The position numbers and the translations under genes were made by a program. From Pomphorhynchus laevis (lineage: Eukaryota > Acanthocephala > Palaeacanthocephala > Echinorhynchida > Pomphorhynchidae), in assembly GCA_012934845.2 (NCBI GenBank), contig WNNJ02000879.1:1-64000 (forward strand): a DNA stretch of 64,000 nt, read 5' to 3'. Shown piece after piece: positions 54,743 through 64,000 of the stretch (its first letter is position 1; every line of letters begins with the position of its first letter). The notes under the pieces were generated by a model, which did not search any database, was not told where the DNA came from, and saw nothing but the letters and a program-made list of their open reading frames with translations.

Positions 54743-54919
54743 GCGATGTGAGGAAAGGTTATGAGTGGAAGGATTGTGGAGGTTGGTGGATGCTATTTTG
54801 ATTGAGGGGTGTAGGTTATCGAGAAACGAGACAGAAGGGAAGATACGGAGGTGTCGGGAAGTGAAGACATGGGATTAGAAGTGCATGTGATGACAGGATC
54901 AGTAGGTTGACAAAGGATA

Positions 54920-55144
54920 TCAGAAAGACTGGAATGGTTTTAGTGGCACGTTGGAGGTTGATATGTTCTTATGAGAGAGGTCGCGTATGAGTTTGTTGGC
55001 ACAAAAGCCGCATATGAAGTCTTCTTTAGACTTACTGCTGTCGCATGCGATTGTAGTCCAGACGCTGCAGTCGTATGTCGAGCATTGTACTTGTAGTGGA
55101 GAACAGTTGTTGTCGATCGTAGCTGTCTTCTTACGTCCTCCCAT
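54920..55144 (-). CDS. Alpha LINE ORF1 N-terminal PHD-like zinc finger
   Basis: 74 residues: MGGRKKTATIDNNCSPLQVQ, then CSTYDCSVWTTIACDSSKSK and FICGFCANKL. The spacing (Cys pairs, Trp before a metal-ligand position, closing CxxC) recalls the PHD finger in CR1-clade ORF1 proteins, with a Thr where His is usual. It lies upstream of the conserved ORF1 domain on the same strand in a different segment. Confidence 0.5.
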   Translation of the reverse strand: MGGRKKTATIDNNCSPLQVQCSTYDCSVWTTIACDSSKSKEDFICGFCANKLIRDLSHKNISTSNVPLKPFQSF

Positions 55145-55224
55145 CGACGTCCTTGTGCGTTAAAACTGCTAAATTTGCTGGATTGATCTGGAACTGGATT
55201 GATCTGGTAATATATCACAGTTAT

Positions 55225-56100
55225 CTGATCCTGATATATTAAGTAAACCTAAGTCTGGTATACTTGATATCGCAGCTATCTAAAGTATCTTATACGTTAT
55301 ATATCCTCATAAAATACACTACTATTTGACATTTTTATTTAACATTTCACAAAGAATATTTTAATAAAAACTACTAACATGCTTTAACTATCTGCAGTCA
55401 TTTCAATTTAAATGTTTCCATCTCCGTTTATAAAAAATTGCTTATTAGTAAAATCCGCAATCATTTTGTCTGGCAAAATTTAATTCCTTTAATTTTAATA
55501 AATTAATAAAAACTGGTATAATATTAAAACTTTTAAGATATCTCAATGAGCCTATCGTCGTAGCGGCTATCCTCCTTAATGGTATCACGGAATCGCTCAG
55601 AGATCATGATACCAACTCCAATTATAGTTATCATTATTATATTATAGGTTACAAGTTACTCGCCGCAAATGGCTGTTTCAACTGTTTACAAATTTTGTTT
55701 TCAAAACATTAAATATTAAAATAGATCCACTCATCTATTCAGCTTTTTGAAGTGGCGATAACTAGTAGCACTGGCAAGGTCCTCAGGTAACAAATTCCAA
55801 ACATTTGATGAGCGGTGTGAAAGCCTACTCACACTCCTGACTTTACCGTATGCGAATTTAAACAGCGAGAGAGTGACCTCTTCGACTCGAATCGCGTAAT
55901 TGTATGCAAGATATATCCTTTAGTCTTTTTAGTTTTTTACAAAAGTAGAACAAGCTTTTAAATGCACAAAAAGAATAAAAATTGAAAATAAATCCAAACT
56001 GACTGTGAAAACAAACAGACATTAGTAAACCTTATAAAAAGTTTGATATCTAATAAACATATTTACACCTTATAAAAAGTTTGATATCTAATAAACATAC
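55225..56100. other. Spacer between alpha and beta LINEs
   Basis: A GC-richer patch at 55,730-55,910 (minus reads SRRGHSLAV-like short frames) may be the 3' end of another LINE. Nothing else supported. Confidence 0.3.
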
Positions 56101-56274
56101 AATCAATCCAGTTCCAGGTCAATCCAGAAGTATTTAGTAATAACATATGATACTTCAATATTCCGGAAATCTACCCCCACTTGAGTTTGGACACGAAGAC
56201 ATGCAAGATCGCGAATCGTAAAGGCAACAACCCTTGAAACTTCCTTACCTAACCTTAAATCTGATTTCCTCGAT

Positions 56275-56910
56275 TTGTCAAATCTAGAGAATTCCACCAT
56301 TTCTTACAAGGGTAAACAGAAAAAAACATTCCGTATAACCCAGAAAACACATCCAAGGCCGGAAACAAACATAGAAGCACCGCATCACACAGTACTCCCA
56401 GCTTTTTCTTGTCATCAAACAACCCATAGTCTATATAAAATGGATGAAACACTCAAACAAATGATAAATCATACCAATTCCACTGTAAACAACACTGATA
56501 ACCCCAATATACCTATTCTATCTGAGCCTAAACGACATAAACGCCGAACATTCGATCGGGATAAATGTTTCATCATTGTAAATTTAAACGATTCACCGAA
56601 TCCAAACAGTCTCATCCGAATTAAACATGATGTTGATTCAGTAAAGCAAGTTTTTTCAAATATTCTCCCAACAGAGATATCAGTCAAACAAAATAGACAG
56701 GTAATACACCTCTTTCGCATTGGGAAGAAACAAGATGGTACCAAACCAAGGCTCTTGAAAGTTGTTGTTGATAGCCCCGAGACTAGTAAGCAAATCATCA
56801 AGAATTCCTTTAAGTTAAGGGGCTCCAGTATCAGACTTCTACCTGACCTCAGCACTGAAGATAGAAACAGATTGAAATCTGCAAGGAACGAGTTTCAACA
56901 AAGAATTTAA
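56275..56910 (+). CDS. Beta LINE ORF1
   Basis: 211 residues. KCFIIVNLNDS, RIKHDVDSVKQVF, HLFRIGKKQDGTKPRLLKVV, LSTEDRNRLKSARNEFQQRI; it then stops just before the expected GEKNLxxxxF ending (GEKNLIVKTF follows the stop). It may start upstream, since the frame is open before the first Met. Confidence 0.75.
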   Translation: MSNLENSTISYKGKQKKTFRITQKTHPRPETNIEAPHHTVLPAFSCHQTTHSLYKMDETLKQMINHTNSTVNNTDNPNIPILSEPKRHKRRTFDRDKCFIIVNLNDSPNPNSLIRIKHDVDSVKQVFSNILPTEISVKQNRQVIHLFRIGKKQDGTKPRLLKVVVDSPETSKQIIKNSFKLRGSSIRLLPDLSTEDRNRLKSARNEFQQRI

Positions 56911-57117
56911 AACGGTGAAAAAAATCTAATTGTGAAAACTTTTTAAGTTGTGCGGCGAAGGGTAAATACGCGATTCAGCCTCGGAATCCGTCTAACCGTT
57001 CCATCGATACTCTCCGCCGCACAGATTCGTGCATCCAACACGTAAACATCAATCCCATTTCAACACCAACAGCGACACCTCACCACTGCTGTTACTCTAA
57101 AAATAATATTTCCGTCA

Positions 57118-59868
57118 TGTACTCTAACTGTTTAAGCATGTACAACAAATTCGACGAAATATTGTGTCTCGTTAATTCAATGAACCCAAAGATCATAGCA
57201 TTGAGCGAAACCTGGCTCAACAACGATATATCTGAGAATGAAATCTCAATCTCAGACTACTTTGTTATACGATCGGATCGAACCGCCTAAAAAGGAGGTG
57301 GAGTTATATTATACGTCAAGCAACCGTTAACCATCATCGAGCACAGCATTGTATCAGATGATTCATACAACGAATATCTGTGGGCAACAGTATCTTCTCC
57401 TGAGAGACAGAAACTAAAAATCGGTTTATTTTATCGCTCTCCGCGCTCCGCAACTGAAAAGATTGGCATCTCTTTACGACATCACCTAACAAGCTTATCA
57501 TCGATCATTATCCTAGGAGACTTCAATATGACTTATGTCAATTGGGACCTATATACTTCAACACATGGTTGCGATGTTGAATCATGCAATCTCCTTGATA
57601 CGTTCAACGATCTCAATCTAACCCAGCATATTCACGAACCCACTAGAAGGAGGAAGCAATCATCTGCCATTTTAGACTTCTGCTTATCACGAGGGGAACC
57701 ACAATTGATGAAATCTCTCAGCCCCCTATTGGCCACAGTGATCATTGTGTCATTAGGCTGGCGCTTTCTGTAAGTCTCTTTAAAACAACCCCCTAGGCGA
57801 AACCCGAATTGAATCCCTTCAAAGCGAATTTCGCAAGTATGACGCAAGCTATTCGAAACATTCAATGGACTAATTCATATGTAATTGGCATAGATCAGTG
57901 CTGGGAAAATTTCAAATCTACCTTGATCAATGCTCTAAATTACTTCTCCCCTTTAAAACGTCAGCGCACATCCCACAAAACTCCCATTTGGTTTGACTCG
58001 CAGATTAAACAAATGATTAAGACAAGAGACAAAATTTACAAAAAATTCAAAGAAGGGAATTGTTCTTGGACCGATTACAAGGAATTACGAAATCAAGTAA
58101 CGGCACTCAAACGTCAGAAACGCAGGTGCTTCGTTTCCAATCTTTGTCGATCATCAAAAAGATATCCCAGTAAATTGTTCAAACATATCAGCTCATTTAA
58201 ATCAACTACGCCTGAGATCAACTCTATATTTATGAAAACCGGTGAGCTCATATTTGATAACAAAGCAATTGCCAATATTTTCCTGGATCAATTCACGCTA
58301 GAGAGCCTACCTGTCAGTATTGCCCCCGAGTCTCCACAGCTCGATATCCGTGTTACGAATTTACTCCATTTGATAAATTTGAGGTACTTAACGAACTTCT
58401 AAAGCTACCACGATCAATTGCGGCAGGACCAGACAATATTCCTCCAATTCTTCTTCGGGAACTTGCACCAGTAATATATGAACCTTTACACACCATATTC
58501 GATTTCTCCTTGTCAACAGGCTGTATACCATCAGATTGAAAATGTTCTATAATCCGACCTCTCTACAAAAAAGGCGACCGTAATCTAGCAAGCAACTATC
58601 GGCCAATAAGCCTTACCTGCGTTGCTTGTAAAGTGCTAGAGAAACTGCTTTTTAAACGAATAATCGGGCGCCTAGAAGGGAACCAAGTACTCTGCGACAA
58701 CCAGCATGGTTTCCGCCTAGGAAGATCTACTGTCACAAACCTCGTACTTGCGAGAAGTGATTGGACCAGATATGCCGAGGCTGGAGTTAGTGTTGATGTT
58801 TTGTTTTTCGACCTCAGCAAAGCATTTGATCGGATATACCATGATGTCCTCCTTATTACGCTGGAACAGTACGGCATCAGAGGAAACCTCCTAAATTGGA
58901 TTAACTCCTTCCTTAGAAATCGGAAGATTACTGTATTGGCCAATAAACATATGTCAAAAACAAGAACTCTTGGACGCGGTGTTCCTCAGGGATCGGTACT
59001 CAGTCTATTGCCCTTCATTATTTACATTAACGAGCTTACTACAGCAATTTCGAGTCCATGTGGTTTATATGCCGACGACTTGAAAATTTGGCGACCAATA
59101 ATCGATAGCCGAGATCCAATGATACTCCAGAGAGACATTGATAATATTAAGGTATGGTGTAATCAACGGGAACTGGTATTAAACCCCGATAAGTCAAAAC
59201 ATATACGCATCGGACATATACACATCAATTCGTCATATACCATTGACGGAAGAGAAATTGAAACAGTTCCCCAATTTCAAGACCTTGGAGTGATCGTAAA
59301 TAAAAGCTTATCGACCATCCCACATACCAGTCGCACAGTTGCTAAATGCCGTCGAATTTTAGGACTTATTAGAATGACCATTGGCCAGCTTGACGCATCC
59401 AGTTTTAAGTTAATTTACAATGCTTATGTCTTATCTTTAATGAGATACGCTTCACCTGCCTGCCACCCTCAAACTACGACAGAGATGAATCTGTACGAAT
59501 CCATATTACGCAAGGCCACACATCTTGTACCCAGCCAACGCAAGCTCTCATTCATTTTTCGACTTCACGCACTTGGTGTGACCACAATGAAGAAATCTTT
59601 AAAGTCATTTTATTTAATGTTTGTGTGGACAACGCTTAATGTTCAAAAAAGGCAGAGGGAACATGTTTGTCGTAAACTATTCGAACGTCGAAATTCAAAC
59701 AGATTGCTGGGACATCACCTCACGCTAAAGACCCACATTCGTCCACGAAGAAGATTTAACACAATTGTCAACCGAACGTGCAAAAGCTGGAATAAGCTAC
59801 TAAGTCAAGTGGTTTCGGCCTCCAGCATTTTGTTCTTCAAGAGAAGTCTGAAGAATTTACTAACTTAG
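57118..59868 (+). pseudogene. Beta LINE ORF2 (endonuclease-RT), broken
   Basis: Endonuclease: YNKFDEILCLVNSMNPKIIA, SETWLNNDI, GLFYRSP, SSIIILGDFNMTYVNW (catalytic GDFN). Linker 57,809-58,402 (FVSNLCRSSKRYP). RT 58,400-59,868: AAGPDNIPPILLREL, NYRPISLTCVACKVLEKL, NQHGFRLGRSTVTNLV, VLFFDLSKAFDRI (motif A), GRGVPQGSVLSLLPFIIYIN (motif B), GLYADDLKIW (motif C, about 59,067), LVLNPDKSKHIRIG (motif D), FQDLGVIV. C-terminus LLGHHLTLKTHIRPRRRFNT and CKSWNKL. The 58,633-59,868 block is one open frame of 411 codons. Confidence 0.85.
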
Positions 59869-59926
59869 AACAATCTGATTTTCATTGATATTTGTTTTTT
59901 TACCCTGTACCCAGCCTGTACGAGCT

Positions 59927-62135
59927 CTACGCTCTTTTGCTGCTGTTGTATTTAATAATAATGAGATTGACAAGTAATGGTAGCTTAGATTCGTCATTGA
60001 GTCCTACTTGTAGAGCAATAAAACTGTCAAGGCATCGCTTCCAGTGTATCCACTCCTCTTGATAATTAAGACTGTCGATAGTTATATTTAATACTGAAGG
60101 CATCAATAGTTTCTCCATCTCGATAAACCAATATTATTGAATAAATTGTAATAAATAAGCAACGTTAGAACGGCTTTATTCAATAATATCTATAAATAAA
60201 TAAAGTTATACAAAAAGGTACAATCTGATCATTTCATATCATAACATAGGCCGGTCTTCTTTAAACCGGATCCCAATCGTGCCAAGCCACTTATCAATTT
60301 TCCGATTCCTACAGATAGAAAATCTATGCAGCGTCTAACGGGTCTCCTTGCATATTATTCTAAATGGATACCTTCGTTTTCGCGAAAAATTAGACCTTTG
60401 CTCGATTGTGATACATATCCGCCTTCAAGTGATGTTAACAAAGCTATTGATGACTTGAAGAATGAAATTTCTGAGGCAACTCTAACAGCGTATACTCACG
60501 ATCTTCCTTTGACCGTATATACTGATGCATCATATTCGTCGATAGGTGCCGTTCTGAGCCAAGCATCAAAGCCGATTGGTTTTTTTTTTCACAAACCCTA
60601 CCAAAAACTGCGTTACATCAATCCAGCATTGAAAAAGAGGCCCAGGCCATTGTAAATAGCATTCAATATTGGAAGCATTATTTACTTGGTAAACCGTTCA
60701 CTATCATAACAGATCAACGCTCTGTTTCTTTTATGTTATGTAGAGCTCATTCGAGCAAGATTAAAAATGATAAAGTGGCTCGATGGCGACTTGAATTAGT
60801 TCAGCTCCTTATCAATACGAAATTCAGTATCGTATGGGAAGTGAAAATAAGGCAGCTGACGCTATGTCAAGAGTTACGCACATGTGTGCCCATACTGGAT
60901 CATTGAACCAATTAGAACACATTCGCAATACTCTGTCATCCTGGCATTACTAGAATGTTGCATTTCGTTACACAGCATCGCTTGCCATATGATAAATCAG
61001 ACGTTCCGAAAGTTATTAATAATTGCCATATCTGTGCCGAACTGAAACCTCGCTTTTGTAAACTTACCGTTAGCCACGTTGCCAACGCCACTCAGACATT
61101 CGAGAGATTATGTGTAGATTTCAAAGGTCCGCTTAAATCCGTTACTCGAAACCGTTATATACTTTGCGTTGTCGATGAATTCTCCCGTTTTCTGTTCGCG
61201 ATTCCTTGTAAAGACTTCATCTCTGTCAGTAATTACTGCACTACGACAACTCATAAGTATTTTTGGTAGTCCTGGTAGAATACACACGGATCAAGGATCA
61301 TGTTTTCAATCTCATGAGTTCCGTGATTTTCTATCATCTCAGGGCATAGCCTACAGTAGAAGGACACCTTACAACCCGCGCGGTAACGGTCAATCCGAAA
61401 GATATGTCGGATTAATTTGGAAGACGATACAGTTAGAAACTAAATCAAGAAATCTGTCTTTAAAAAATTGGGAAACAGTTCTACCTAAAGTATTATCATC
61501 TATGCGATCTTTGCTATGTACTAGCACTGGGGAAACGCCACACGAACGTGTGCTCAATTATCCGCGAAGCTCAAGGAACTCGTTTGTTTTATCGCCGTGG
61601 CGTCATAACGATCAAGTGTATTTACTGAAATAGGATAGGGCACCTAAAACTGATTATACTTTCAAACCTGTTGAAGTACTACAATCAAATGGTAATTACA
61701 CTACCGTGCGAAATATACCTCAAGGTAATGAGCATGACGTGTCAGCTAGAAAATTGGCTAAATACCCGTCTAATCCATCAATTGATGAAGACAGAAACGG
61801 CAGCCAAGTAGAATTAGAAAATTTGGCCCATGAAATCACCAACTTTTCGCCAATATGTTATAAAGATTCATTATCAAAAGAGAAATATGAATTTTCCCAA
61901 GAATCAAAAGATAATAGTCATACTATGACACAAGAAGACGACAACGAAAACTTCATTGAGCCTGCACAATTCCAAAACAAGAAGAGAGGACCAGAAGAAG
62001 ACCGGCCTATCTTAATGATTACTTTTGCTGCCGGTGCGAATGTTATGATATGAAATGATCAGATTGTACCTTTTTGTATAACTTTATTTATAGATATTAT
62101 TGAATAAGCCGTTCTAACGTTGCTTATTTATTACA
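59927..62135. mobile_element. Rearranged Ty3/gypsy-like LTR fossil with inverted ends
   Basis: Fossil, broken (a handful of breaks plus missing parts). Two ~96-101-bp LTR-like repeats with TG...CA ends lie in inverted orientation at 60,147-60,246 and 62,041-62,135. They differ only by two small indels, so the element is not very old. Between them, on plus: the end of RT, RNase H (YTDASYSSIGAVLSQ), a zinc-binding plus core integrase region (HICAELKPRF; CVDFKGP; GRIHTDQGS; NPRGNGQSERYV) and a short tail. Left of the first repeat, on minus, a Gag-like start lies at 59,927-60,118 (WIHWKRCLDSFIAL, LPLLVNLI). The Gag side and the Pol side thus face opposite ways. Most of Gag, protease and the first half of RT are absent. 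Confidence 0.75.
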
Positions 62136-62247
62136 ACCTTTTACATGTGGTTTTTGTTTATCAGTACAATTTCTAAGGTATCCTTCTCCTCCGCTTGTCT
62201 CACACACGACCATTCAAACCAATATTGTTTTTGACGTTTCCCTCACA

Positions 62248-64000
62248 TCAACATCTGACTTCGCGTCGTATAATCTCATTCTTAATGATATAATCCCTTG
62301 ATTTTTCGTAGATGGGGATGAGGGAGTTTTGAATCGAAATGGGTCGCAGATCTTTAGAACATGTAGTGCATTTATTCTTTGCTAAAAATACCCTCTGGCT
62401 AATGTTAATGCCTGCTATATACACAGGGAAGTCAATAAGCATTGTTATTGCTACCTCCTTTCTAACTCTCTGTCAAAAGCTGACAGATGCAAATGGAAAG
62501 TGGCGAACGAGTTTTGGAGGTACCCGAATGTGTACCCCAGGAATTCATGATATCTGTAACAGATAAGGCCCTACTCCTGAAGTCACACCAAGGTGGGATC
62601 AGTTAGGGGAGATTGAGTGGCTCCATAATTGTGATGGATAGTAACTCCTTCACGACTTTAACAATAACTTTGCTACCAATCCAACCCGATGCTTTCTCCT
62701 TCCAGCAGACACACTTTTCCTTCTTGAATATCTTCTAAAAAGAAGACAAGGAATGATTATAGCGAGCGATGCTAGCCCTATCTCTACTCAGCTAGAGTAT
62801 ACACATATAACTTCAGTATTCTTTCTAGAGGGCCTGTCTGAAAGAAGCAGAGAAATGGGCAAGGTGTAGCATTTTAGTAAGGAACCTGAGTTTTGTCGGA
62901 GTGGAATTGAATATACGACCTTTATAAGTAGTCGAAAGAATTACGTTAGCTTGCGAAGAGAGATAGGAATTAAATCGTGGGAGATTCGCATTAACTGCAA
63001 CATCGAAGAGTTGGATAGCTCCTTGGGAAGAAGGCCACTTTGATTGGATCAAAGTGGAATCTCCTCAGTAACGTATCTTTCTCAAGCCGCCAGCAAAGTA
63101 GGTTGTGCGTGGTAAACAGTTGTTGGCGCGACTGCTCAATACAAACATACTTGAAGTCATCAAGTATCAGATACTTGAAGTCATCAAGTATCAGATACTT
63201 GATGTCATCAAGTATCAAGTAATATCTTATCCAGGAGGTCACGGATCTTGTGGATCTTCCCTGGATGAATATAGATATTAGCTATGCTGATGCGTTTACC
63301 GTTCTTCCAGTGTTATCTCTAAACAAAACAAGACATGGCTGGGCAAGAATAGTTCAGTAAGAGAGATGATCTTAAGTGGCTCTTAACTAGGGTTACAAAA
63401 CCTTAAGATGAAGAGGAGTGTAGTGGAGTTATGTGCGGAGTAAAGCGAACGGTTATGTGCTTAAGAATAAATCGAGTAATGTCGTGGATAGTTCGAATCG
63501 ATCTAGTTTCATGAAGGACTATAACATCTGCATATCAACTAGAAAACAACTAAGGGCAGAAGCTCCCTCGAGTTCCACTGAATGATGTTCAGTGAAAACT
63601 GATCCTGACTACGTTCCATTGCGTTGATAAGCAGAGAGAGAACAAACCAACTACTATGGTCTTGAGCTGGGGAGGTTTCCCTTCTCAGACCCAAACTCAG
63701 CAGCACAGGTAAGTCCATTTTCATAATTTTCCTTTATATTCGGAGAGTTATCCTGTGTTTTTTCTTCATCGATTTAATAGAATTTGAATTAGTAGAAGCA
63801 GTTATTTTGTTATAAGTAGTAGGATTTTTGATAACCTCTGTATTTGAGATATTTAGATGAGGAAATATAATCGAAACTAAATCAGAGACCAGTTTTTCTA
63901 TTTGTGAATTTGTTTCATGATTTTTCATGTCGATTATTTTAAGGATTTCATCCTTATCAAACAAATGTGATTCCTTTTTAGCTATTAGAGATAAGGAAAC
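62248..64000 (-). mobile_element. Second gamma-family LINE copy, decayed, runs off the window
   Basis: Minus strand. ORF1 C-terminal part at 63,734-63,964 (FDKDEILKIIDMKN aligns with MSDTDIFKIVDARLQ of the first copy). ORF2 start at ~63,540-63,620 (QFSLNIIQWNSRE), linker at 62,825-63,242 (LLCWRLEKDTLLR, YLSSQANVILSTTYKGRIFN), and RT fingers at 62,248-62,442 (CSKDLRPISIQNSLIPIYEK), which the first copy has lost. The 3' part beyond motif 2 is missing. Stops and frame changes are many. A short tandem repeat of a ~20-bp ATACTTGA-containing unit interrupts it at 63,145-63,220. Confidence 0.75.

Larger units (their letters stand above)
52470..55218 (-). mobile_element. Alpha-family CR1/L2-like LINE, both ends present, internal deletion
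   Basis: Minus strand. The 3' end at ~52,470 has the GCGTGC-type hairpin and TTAAAATAAATC. RT C-terminus 52,544-53,233; RT core 53,254-53,694 (LISLNLSSAFDIVNES, LGVPQGSVLGPLLFSLLLGD, YVDDIRIY with YADD changed to YVDD). Endonuclease N-terminus near 53,895-54,100 (LNTRSILNKSDIIL, LTESWH); the middle of the endonuclease and RT fingers are deleted near 53.8-53.9 kb. ORF1 54,191-54,742 and a PHD-like finger 54,920-55,144. Confidence 0.82.
56110..59962 (+). mobile_element. Beta-family CR1-like LINE, near full length
   Basis: Plus strand. ORF1 56,275-56,910, ORF2 ~57,118-59,868, 3' UTR with a GAGC-TCTAC-GCTC hairpin and GCTGTTGTATTTAATAATAA tail, as in the 45-49 kb copy. ORF2 carries one stop in the endonuclease near 57,288 (before KGGGVILYV), a frame change near 57,780, another near 58,385, and a stop near 58,539; the rest is open. 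It is probably the youngest beta copy here, and still dead. Confidence 0.85.

Noticed and set aside
60147-62135. Ginger-type DNA transposon (integrase between inverted repeats)
   Set aside because: The internal sequence includes RT-end and RNase H coding, and the repeats have TG...CA ends leading into a Gag-like start, so a rearranged LTR element fits better.

Overview
The window looks like nuclear DNA of a small-genome, very AT-rich invertebrate animal. The evidence is an exon of a Rab27-type GTPase (an animal-specific Rab), a spliced ribosomal protein gene (eL30/RPL30), an SRP19 gene, and many CR1/L2-like and I-like LINEs, Penelope-like relics and a Ty3/gypsy fossil. I cannot name the species. 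Strong 3' splice sites sit just upstream of the SRP19 and RPL30 start codons, and the two genes are under 100 bp apart. This fits a lineage with spliced-leader trans-splicing and operons (several invertebrate phyla have these), but that is inference.

Layout. 1-1.66 kb: mobile-element scraps in or beside an intron. 1.76-2.19 kb: last exon of a RAB27-like gene (+). 2.38-9.06 kb: tandem array of a ~720-bp unit. Read on the minus strand, each full unit carries two canonical-looking C/D box snoRNAs with terminal stems. One unit is interrupted by a 1.2-kb minus-strand coding exon of unknown function. 10.45-15.63 kb: RPL30 (-), four exons; introns 1 and 2 carry more C/D snoRNAs and a Penelope-type GIY-YIG relic. 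15.73-16.21 kb: SRP19 (-), 94 bp upstream of RPL30. 17-25 kb: further copies of the same snoRNA cassettes on the minus strand, around exons of an unrecognised membrane-protein gene (19.2-21.6 kb). 25-38.7 kb: mostly AT-rich non-coding DNA with a tRNA-derived SINE, a decayed Penelope-like RT, several foldback repeats and two GC-richer islands. 38.9-60 kb: a dense LINE nest of four families (called alpha, beta, gamma, delta here) inserted into or beside each other in both orientations. 59.9-62.1 kb: a rearranged Ty3/gypsy-like fossil with inverted LTR-like ends. 62.2-64 kb: a second gamma LINE running off the right edge.

How the parts fit. SRP19 and RPL30 serve protein targeting and the ribosome. 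The snoRNAs in RPL30 introns include one with an 18S guide in the same register as U43/SNORD43 and one matching the 18S target of the snR54/SNORD59 type, so this looks like a ribosome-biogenesis locus in which snoRNA-bearing intron segments have been repeatedly duplicated. The pair in the 720-bp array has no rRNA target that I recognise and recalls amplified orphan snoRNA clusters. The right third is a transposon graveyard with no host gene that I can support.
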